This document shows, piece by piece, positions 1-5,158 of a stretch of DNA of 5,158 nucleotides (position 1 is its first letter; each line of letters opens with the position of its first letter). This stretch comes from a bacterium (lineage in GTDB: Bacteria > UBP14 > UBA6098 > B30-G16). The stretch is from NCBI GenBank assembly GCA_003645115.1, contig QNEG01000147.1, forward strand, positions 1-5,158, read 5' to 3'. Under the pieces are notes generated by a model. The model did no database searches, was not told the origin of the DNA, and worked only from the letters and a program-made list of their open reading frames with translations. Position numbers and translations under genes: made by a program.

Positions 1-1
1 A

Positions 2-895
2 TGGCAGTCCCAATTGTCTTCGGAATATCAAATCATCGGCAAATCCGCTGCCGTGAGTATTCACACAATGAATTATACCGTGAATTTTGCGCTTCTTGAT
101 TTGTTCTTTTATATCTTTTACTCGCCCAGAAATGGAATATGGGTAAGTATATTTCAGGTATTGGTCTATTAGGTCGGAGCTGGAGAACGGGATAGTATAT
201 TGACGCTGGACTTCGTTGAACACGATTCTCGCCCCGCATTTCTCTACGATTTTATAAATCTCTGTGCATAATGGTGGTTCGCCTATCAGTGCCAAACGAA
301 CCTTTTGTTTGAATGGCTTAGCGGTCTTCAATTCATTCAGAAAATTATATAGTTTGGTCATAAATACATCCAGGTCGCCTTCAAAATCTGTGGTGGATGT
401 TAAATATTTGTGATTTTCATATCCGCTGACCAGGTTGGAATTCCAGGTCAGTTCATCGATTTTGTGGGCGAGTTCTCGTGCCTCGTTCAGCCTAAATTTC
501 CAGTAATCCAGATTATTCAAATTCGCCAGACCCAATCTTTCTGCCAGTTCATTTATTTGCATCTCTATCATCTCTCGATTATTTTCAGGCGGGAAAGTGA
601 ATGTATGAACTGTTACTCCTTGTAATTCGAGCATTTTGCGCAAAGTCCAACCATTTATGCAATCATTTTGTATGATTACTATTACTTCCTGGATTTTTTC
701 CTCCATAATGGTGCCGTAAATTCCTTTTTCCAGCAAACCAGCGTTGTGCGGGAAACCATCCATTTCGGCACGCTGGACAAAATTCATTCTATCCGGATGG
801 TAAAGAAAAAAGTTCCTCACATCCAGCGGAACGGAACCAGAATCGAAGATTATTTCTATCGGCATCATCCCGGTTATTCCTATTCTTTTTTCCAT
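2..895 (-). CDS. 2-hydroxyacyl-CoA dehydratase (HgdB/COG1775) family protein, partial
   Basis: An uninterrupted frame of 298 codons runs from ATG 895 to the window edge, so the C-terminus is missing (the family is about 350-430 residues). The start has a strong Shine-Dalgarno (GGGAGG). Family signatures seen in order: 'IGITGMMPIEIIFDSGSVPL' at 5-24, 'GFPHNAGLLEKGIYG' at 47-61, 'NDCINGWTLRKMLELQGVTV' at 77-96, 'VRLALIGEPPLCTEIYKIVE' at 199-218, 'GARIVFNEVQRQYTIPF' at 221-237, 'DLIDQYLKYTYPYSISGRV' at 241-259 and 'GIIHCVNTHGSGFADDLIF' at 273-291. Active members hold a [4Fe-4S] cluster on three cysteines and dehydrate 2-hydroxyacyl-CoA, or reduce aromatic acyl-CoA, with an ATP-driven activator. 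Compared from memory with the usual 'PRNTC' and 'QSFCFRQ' motifs, residues 53 and 282 are Gly instead of Cys. Only Cys79 matches; Cys277 lies five residues early. It may therefore be a non-canonical or cluster-free homologue. No signal peptide is seen, so it is cytoplasmic. It starts 19 nt after the preceding gene. Family assignment is firm; activity and substrate are not. Confidence 0.85.
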   Translation of the reverse strand, partial: MEKRIGITGMMPIEIIFDSGSVPLDVRNFFLYHPDRMNFVQRAEMDGFPHNAGLLEKGIYGTIMEEKIQEVIVIIQNDCINGWTLRKMLELQGVTVHTFTFPPENNREMIEMQINELAERLGLANLNNLDYWKFRLNEARELAHKIDELTWNSNLVSGYENHKYLTSTTDFEGDLDVFMTKLYNFLNELKTAKPFKQKVRLALIGEPPLCTEIYKIVEKCGARIVFNEVQRQYTIPFSSSDLIDQYLKYTYPYSISGRVKDIKEQIKKRKIHGIIHCVNTHGSGFADDLIFRRQLGLP

Positions 896-902
896 AGTTC
901 AT

Positions 903-908
903 CCTCCC
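903..908 (-). promoter_or_regulatory. Shine-Dalgarno of the HgdB-family gene
   Basis: GGGAGG on the minus strand, 7 nt before the ATG at 895, in the 19-nt gap after the preceding TGA stop (915-917). It fixes the start of the third gene. It is much stronger than anything in front of the first two genes, so this host does use anti-Shine-Dalgarno pairing. Confidence 0.85.
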
Positions 909-914
909 ACATAT

Positions 915-1604
915 TCAATTAAATTTAAAATCATTTACATTCAGCCCTACATTGATTTTTACATTGGATATAATCAATTTATTAATCAAGGTATTGGAGA
1001 TGTCGAATTGCTCGAAATATAGTGGAAAATATGTATTCTTGTCTATTACTAATTTTTCATAATATGTTCCATAGTATTTCAGTGAATCGGTTTCAGATGC
1101 ATTTAATATAATTGTGGAATCGGTCTCGGATATATATATATCGCAGTTTTGTAGGTATTCTTGCCATCGCTGGATAATATAGCCGATATGATTGTTATCT
1201 ATCCGATGTCCTCGAATAGATTGGACACGGGAATTATCGGGCGAGAGAGTAAATGTAAATAATCCCAATACTCCAGCAGTCTTAACTTCGACTCGATTGG
1301 TATAAGGATTATATATCAGGCGAGTCCCATCGTGCTTGCCATCGATAATTCTTAGTTTAATCCATTTCGGTTTCATAAAATAATAGTTCATAGTTCGATT
1401 TTGTTTCTGTTTCCCCAGTCGAATATATGATTGCAGAATACAGGTGCAATCCTGCACCATTTCCCACTTTTTCGACATTGTCTCTATCACTTTTTGGGGA
1501 CTAATCTGTTCAGCATAAATGCAATTTCCCAATAATGTAAACGCAAATATCAGCGTTATAATAACCGATGTCCTCATAATATTATGGTATATCAATACTT
1601 CCAT
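915..1604 (-). CDS. Secreted DUF1571/LolA-like periplasmic protein
   Basis: 229 residues from ATG 1604, or 220 from the in-frame ATG at 1577 (Met10). Starting at Met10 gives a clean signal peptide (MRTSVIITLIFAFTLLGNCIYA) with a likely signal peptidase I site after IYA, before EQ. Cys28 lies near the end of the hydrophobic stretch, but Asn precedes it, so it is a poor lipobox. The mature part is beta-rich. It shows a DUF1571-like pattern as I recall it: 'DCTCILQSYIRLGKQ' at 52-66, 'DGTRLIYNP' at 92-100, 'GVLGLFTFTLSPD' at 111-123, then 'RGHRIDNNHIGYII' at 131-144. DUF1571 belongs to the LolA/LppX-like group of lipid- or lipoprotein-handling folds; its function is not known. Cysteines 53, 55 and 154 could form a periplasmic disulfide (inference). 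From ATG 1604 it overlaps the end of tamB by 13 nt; from ATG 1577 it starts 14 nt after the tamB stop. Neither start has a good Shine-Dalgarno, though a weak GGA lies 6 nt before ATG 1604. The signal peptide favours 1577. Position after tamB supports an envelope role. Confidence 0.72.
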   Translation of the reverse strand: MEVLIYHNIMRTSVIITLIFAFTLLGNCIYAEQISPQKVIETMSKKWEMVQDCTCILQSYIRLGKQKQNRTMNYYFMKPKWIKLRIIDGKHDGTRLIYNPYTNRVEVKTAGVLGLFTFTLSPDNSRVQSIRGHRIDNNHIGYIIQRWQEYLQNCDIYISETDSTIILNASETDSLKYYGTYYEKLVIDKNTYFPLYFEQFDISNTLINKLIISNVKINVGLNVNDFKFN

Positions 1605-4600
1605 TTGAAATCCAATTTTAATTTGTATGAACCATCGGAGTCCTGAATTACCCCTATGCTGATATGTCTCGAGACAATATATTCGAGTTCTACTGCTTGT
1701 TGAGCACTATCGGATAATGTTTGAGAATATCGAAGGAACAGTCCCGAGGAAATTCTTTTTCCCACAGTAACTCTCAATTCTGATGGTCTGAAATAACTGC
1801 CATTTTCATCGGTAGGCTCGATTATGAATTCATCTATTCCCAGAGTCTTTTGAGCCATTTGCTCGATATTGTGTGCTACATATTGTTCCAATAAATCCTG
1901 TGTCCTCCGCTCCAGAACATCGCTAAACACGGTAGAATCTGATACTCCAGCGAATATCCGCAGTATATCTTCTTGAGTAAAATCTGGATTGCTACTATAT
2001 AGCTCCAATTTTGGTGAGGATAATGTCCCGGTTGCATTGAGAAAAATATTCTCTTCGCCAATAGATGTCTTTGCGGTGATATCCAATTCGGGATCCACTC
2101 GAGCAATTTTTTTGAATTCCAATCTCCCATTTTCCACAGTGAAGTTTTGTCCATATACGAAATACTTTCCACGGTCTATATTCAGTTTACCGAGTAATGA
2201 TAATTTCTGTTCGGTGGTGGAAATGAAAAGTTCGCCACTAATTTTTGCTTCCATATCGCCCTGCAATCCACTAGTCAACACCCATAGGTTTTCGGTGGAA
2301 ATTGCCACATTCAGCGGAATCGGTATTTTGGTCGGTTCTGGCGAGGGAGAACCCAATTTGAGTATATTACCCTCACTTACAGTCAATTCGCCATTCAGAT
2401 ACAACGGCGGTGAGACAAATTCGAATGTGCCATCGGTAACAAAATAGTATCCATTTTCAGTGGAATGAATTGGAAAATTGTTTATTTTCCCTTCTATATT
2501 TATATTAGGTTTTTTATAGTCAGAAAAATCTATATCGCCAGTGGCATCTATGGTTCCCTTTACATATTTTTTCCCGAATATCGAACTCCAAATTTTAGAA
2601 AATATTCCCCTGCTACTCGGCGGAAGTGTCTTCATCTCGGCGCTGAATTTTTGCAATTCCACTATAGTCTCGTTTATTTTTGCTCGGAGTGTGATATTTT
2701 CCAATGGGTCGTTGAGCTGGCTGATATTTATTACGCCATTCCTCAAATCGATATTTCCCGATAGGTGAGGAGAGTCGATTTTTCCACTCGCAGATATTGT
2801 TATTATGTAATCGCCTTTTACTGGTGTGAAATAGTCGGAGAAGTTGTCTAGGAAACCGGGATTCTTTCCATTGGCAGAAAGTTTTAAATCGATTTCAGCA
2901 ATAGAGTCCTCCAAAAATATTCGTCCATTAATATGAGCGGTCTCATCGGGACGACGGAAATAACATTCTCTTATTATTAGAGTATCATTGTTGATATCGG
3001 CTTTGAGGTTAAATGCACTGAATGAAAACTTGTCTATAGTAAAAGGATTTGCGTATAAATTGATAAATCCATCTCCGCTATATGATTCAGGATTCAGTCG
3101 CAATTGAAAATGTCCACGAGTAATGATACCACTCAATGAGGTTTTAATGTTCAGTATGGAGGAGACATCGCTTAAATTGATTCCTTCCATATCGCCAGTT
3201 GTAGCTATTATTTTATCGTTGATACCGATTGTATCGATTGTGATTATTCCACCGAACCCGAATAGTTTGATATTTTTACTAAATATTCCGTCCGTCAGGG
3301 AAATGGACACCGGGGAGATTAAAGAGAGATTTGCTGTTCTATCCAAAGTTAGACCATCCAATTTGACAGTAAGTGAATCCTCGAAATCTAAAATTCCAGT
3401 AATTCGCAATCTACCTCGAGCAGATTGTAATACTAATGGACGGAAAAACAATTTATCCTTGCTGGTGCTTAGTTTCATTTGTATAGAATCTACCGGGAAA
3501 GATTTATAATTAGCATCGGTGCCAGTTATAGTGAATTCGCCTTTCCAAGTATCGATATTATCTAATTCCCCATTTATATCAATATTATGCACAGTGAAAT
3601 CATAACCGGAAATGTTTTTACCTTGCAAACTGATATTGTGAGCTATCATATTATCGGTGGTTCCGGTGATTTTCACTATACCGTTTATGTATCCTGAAAT
3701 GTCTGCATCCATATCGAATGCAGCCAATAATGTTTGTGGATTGTGGGAATGGATTCCCACTGAAAGATTAATTTTATTATCGTAGGTGATATTACCCCAT
3801 ATCTGGATAGTATCGTCGCCGAGATATACGAACGATGTCTCATTACTTGCGGGGAATCGTGTCCAATATTCATCGATATTTACCACAAAGTTTCCGCCGT
3901 CGAATTCGAAGTCGTCGAACACTCCAGCTCCCAGTTTCGCTCGAATGGACATATTCATATTATCACCGAACCCAGAACCAGTTATATTCACACTACCATC
4001 GAGCGATGTGTGAACTATATCGAATGCCATCAAGTCGAAATTTTTCACATCACTCAAATGCATCTGGTATTTTATTGGCTCTGCCGAAGTAAAAAATTTC
4101 ATATCCACATCAGATACATAAGCACTCCAAACAGTTCCTCGACCTTTATTTATTGTGACTATTTTTTCTGAATCATTATATATTATATGCACATTTTCTA
4201 CATCCATCGGGATTTCCCACATCTGTCCACGAAATGTAAGCATCAGTTCGATTAAGTCGTCTGTGGACATAGAAATTTTTATATTTCCGCTACCATTGCC
4301 CTCGAGGAAGTCAAAACCGAGCAAACTGTCTATTTCCTCGAGATAGATTTTATCTCCAGCCAGAACGATGGATTGGAATGTTCTATTTGCTATATTCAGT
4401 TTGTGGATAGACAAATTTGCTTCGGTGGAGTCCAATGTCAGTGCGATATCGCCATTAAGTATGTTATTATTGAATATTATTTTTCCCGACACATTATTTA
4501 TATTAGCTCGTGATGGAATGATGCAGGCGAGTGTGTCCAGTTGCAAATTAGCTGAAATTCCATTGTCTGTCGCACTGCCGAGATGAACACTGCCCTTGAT

Positions 4601-5077
4601 GGTGTAGTTCTTTACAAAGATATTATTTATCGCGACATTTCCATTTAAAATCTGGAATTTTTTTACAATTATTTCCGGCAGTGAAAATTCGCTTTTGGTT
4701 TTCTTTTTTTGTGCTACGGGAGAACTACGATAATCGATATTTGGTTTATCCAATCGCAATAATTCCAGGACTATCGGTTTTCCCAGTGAATACCTTATTT
4801 CCAATAGTTTCGCACTGGCTATCAGTGTATCGGTCTCGGTAGTGTATATTATCAACGGATTATGGAATATGAAGTGTCCGGGAGCAAGTTTAGCCGATGT
4901 ATAATCGATAAATAGCGGAATTTTATAATGTCGAAGAACAATTCTAATCGCAGTTTGCTGAATTTTTGGAAATAGCAAAAATAGTCCAGTTCCCACAGTC
5001 CATATTAGCAATAGTATCAATACTACCCACAGTATCGCATTGCGGATTCTGGTGAATATGTTATCCTTTTTACTCAT
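1592..5077 (-). CDS. tamB: TamB-family translocation/assembly module protein (DUF490)
   Basis: 1161 residues, close to the roughly 1260 of E. coli TamB. Residues about 13-36 form one hydrophobic segment (ILWVVLILLLIWTVG) after a short basic N-terminus, which is the inner-membrane anchor. Residues about 37-120 resemble the AsmA-like start of TamB, with 'ETDTLIASAK' at 81-90. A lysine-rich linker lies at 124-128. The long middle is a run of short alternating beta strands of the G-x-I-x-I type (NGDIALTL, GSGNIKIS, GSVNITGSG, GTIDATGDID), as expected for a periplasm-spanning lipid-binding beta groove. The C-terminal TamB domain covers about 830-1161, with the recognisable 'LYSSNPDFTQEDILRIFAG' at 1026-1044, 'VTVGKRISSGLFLRYSQTLS' at 1103-1122 and a beta-rich end closing on Tyr. 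The family role is outer-membrane protein assembly with TamA or anterograde phospholipid transport. No Omp85/TamA gene is in the window. ATG at 5077 is chosen because it directly precedes the basic residues and the anchor. There is no well-spaced Shine-Dalgarno; the nearest AGGA is 17 nt upstream. The stop is TGA. It is the first gene of the unit. Confidence 0.95.
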   Translation of the reverse strand: MSKKDNIFTRIRNAILWVVLILLLIWTVGTGLFLLFPKIQQTAIRIVLRHYKIPLFIDYTSAKLAPGHFIFHNPLIIYTTETDTLIASAKLLEIRYSLGKPIVLELLRLDKPNIDYRSSPVAQKKKTKSEFSLPEIIVKKFQILNGNVAINNIFVKNYTIKGSVHLGSATDNGISANLQLDTLACIIPSRANINNVSGKIIFNNNILNGDIALTLDSTEANLSIHKLNIANRTFQSIVLAGDKIYLEEIDSLLGFDFLEGNGSGNIKISMSTDDLIELMLTFRGQMWEIPMDVENVHIIYNDSEKIVTINKGRGTVWSAYVSDVDMKFFTSAEPIKYQMHLSDVKNFDLMAFDIVHTSLDGSVNITGSGFGDNMNMSIRAKLGAGVFDDFEFDGGNFVVNIDEYWTRFPASNETSFVYLGDDTIQIWGNITYDNKINLSVGIHSHNPQTLLAAFDMDADISGYINGIVKITGTTDNMIAHNISLQGKNISGYDFTVHNIDINGELDNIDTWKGEFTITGTDANYKSFPVDSIQMKLSTSKDKLFFRPLVLQSARGRLRITGILDFEDSLTVKLDGLTLDRTANLSLISPVSISLTDGIFSKNIKLFGFGGIITIDTIGINDKIIATTGDMEGINLSDVSSILNIKTSLSGIITRGHFQLRLNPESYSGDGFINLYANPFTIDKFSFSAFNLKADINNDTLIIRECYFRRPDETAHINGRIFLEDSIAEIDLKLSANGKNPGFLDNFSDYFTPVKGDYIITISASGKIDSPHLSGNIDLRNGVINISQLNDPLENITLRAKINETIVELQKFSAEMKTLPPSSRGIFSKIWSSIFGKKYVKGTIDATGDIDFSDYKKPNINIEGKINNFPIHSTENGYYFVTDGTFEFVSPPLYLNGELTVSEGNILKLGSPSPEPTKIPIPLNVAISTENLWVLTSGLQGDMEAKISGELFISTTEQKLSLLGKLNIDRGKYFVYGQNFTVENGRLEFKKIARVDPELDITAKTSIGEENIFLNATGTLSSPKLELYSSNPDFTQEDILRIFAGVSDSTVFSDVLERRTQDLLEQYVAHNIEQMAQKTLGIDEFIIEPTDENGSYFRPSELRVTVGKRISSGLFLRYSQTLSDSAQQAVELEYIVSRHISIGVIQDSDGSYKLKLDFKWKY

Positions 5078-5093
5078 AATTTAATAATTTAAT
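5078..5093 (-). repeat. Two tandem copies of an 8-bp AT-only unit before the tamB start
   Basis: ATTAAATT occurs twice with no gap and directly abuts the tamB start codon. This places an all-A/T stretch where a Shine-Dalgarno would normally sit. The repeat is seen directly. A role as an unstructured leader that aids initiation without Shine-Dalgarno pairing is inference, and it could be chance in AT-rich DNA. Confidence 0.4.
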
Positions 5094-5104
5094 GTCCTAT
5101 ATTA

Positions 5105-5132
5105 AGTTTACCATTCTAATTCTATTTGTCAA
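5105..5132 (-). promoter_or_regulatory. Candidate sigma-70 promoter for the tamB operon
   Basis: Minus strand: a perfect -35 box TTGACA (5132 to 5127), a 16-nt spacer, then TAAACT (5110 to 5105), which matches four of six bases of TATAAT. Transcription would begin near 5098, giving a leader of about 20 nt before ATG 5077. It lies in the only non-coding stretch upstream of the three-gene unit. The -10 match is modest and the region is AT-rich, so chance matches are possible. Confidence 0.45.
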
Positions 5133-5145
5133 TGAATATTATGCT

Positions 5146-5157
5146 AATTGTCCAATT
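5146..5157. repeat. Short inverted repeat upstream of the candidate -35 box
   Basis: AATTG-TC-CAATT is a perfect 5+5 inverted repeat with a 2-nt centre, 13 nt upstream of the candidate TTGACA box. The position would suit an activator or operator half-site, but the repeat is short and AT-rich. It is cut close to the window edge, so its full extent is unknown. Confidence 0.25.
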
Positions 5158-5158
5158 C

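Noticed and set aside
24..28. Lipoprotein reading of the DUF1571-like protein (LLGNC, residues 24-28, encoded near 1521-1535)
   Set aside because: The residue before Cys is Asn, not Gly/Ala/Ser, and a good signal peptidase I site follows three residues later. The coordinates given in this entry are residue numbers.
33..239. Minus-strand open frame of 68 codons
   Set aside because: It is in a different frame from the HgdB-family gene, which reads through this region with clear family motifs such as DQYLKYTYPYSISGR. It is a shadow.
786..820. Possible frameshift in the HgdB-family gene near a run of six T residues (minus strand)
   Set aside because: A first reading with five T residues gave a stop, but the sequence has six T residues. 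Re-read correctly, the frame stays open (VRNFFLYHPDRM) to the window edge.
668..922. Plus-strand open frame of 84 codons covering the start of the HgdB-family gene
   Set aside because: It is antisense to conserved family motifs and has no supporting signals.
1130..1141. Alternating AT dinucleotide run
   Set aside because: Only six AT units, inside a coding region as Asp-Ile-Tyr-Ile. It is too short to call a functional repeat.
1989..2447. Plus-strand open frame of 152 codons
   Set aside because: It lies wholly antisense to the conserved TamB C-terminal domain, shows no recognisable family features and has no Shine-Dalgarno. It is a shadow of the coding strand.
3123..3509. Plus-strand open frame of 128 codons
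   Set aside because: It is antisense to the middle of TamB and its hydrophobic runs reflect the complementary codon composition. There is no independent support.
2223..4460. Recurrent 'atatcgcc' octamers across the tamB gene
   Set aside because: They encode the recurring Gly-Asp-Ile/Met beta-strand motif on the minus strand, so protein repetition explains them without a DNA-level element.

Overview
The window holds three genes, all on the minus strand and tightly packed, reading from right to left: a TamB-family translocation/assembly protein (1592-5077, complete), a small secreted protein that resembles DUF1571/LolA-type periplasmic proteins (915-1604 or 915-1577, complete), and the first 298 codons of a 2-hydroxyacyl-CoA dehydratase (HgdB/BcrB-C, COG1775) family protein (2-895, cut by the left edge of the window). 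Genes one and two overlap by 13 nt or are separated by 14 nt, depending on the start of gene two. Genes two and three are 19 nt apart. The set therefore looks like one transcription unit. A candidate sigma-70 type promoter sits in the 81-nt non-coding stretch at the right edge (5078-5158). No RNA gene, mobile element, CRISPR array or terminator was seen.

The organism is a bacterium with an outer membrane, because TamB acts between the inner and outer membranes. The DNA is AT-rich. The N-terminal part of TamB has the 'DTLIASAKLLEIRYS' style of opening that I associate with TamB proteins of the Bacteroidota/FCB group and neighbouring candidate phyla. Together with the COG1775 gene, often seen in anaerobes, this suggests an uncultured anaerobic diderm such as a WOR-3/Cloacimonadota/FCB-like lineage. 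That placement is inference and is not secure.

TamB is an inner-membrane-anchored, envelope-spanning beta-groove protein that works in outer-membrane protein assembly or phospholipid transport. The second gene product has a signal peptide and looks like a periplasmic LolA-like carrier of unknown cargo, so the first two genes make a plausible envelope-biogenesis pair. The third gene is a cytoplasmic-type enzyme family with no obvious link to the envelope, and it appears to lack two of the three cysteines expected to hold the family's iron-sulfur cluster.

The most notable points are this cysteine-poor dehydratase homologue in an envelope operon, the TamB/DUF1571-like pairing, and a near-total absence of the tetranucleotide GATC (one copy by hand count against about 44 of its composition-matched counterpart TCGA). 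None of this proves a new system.
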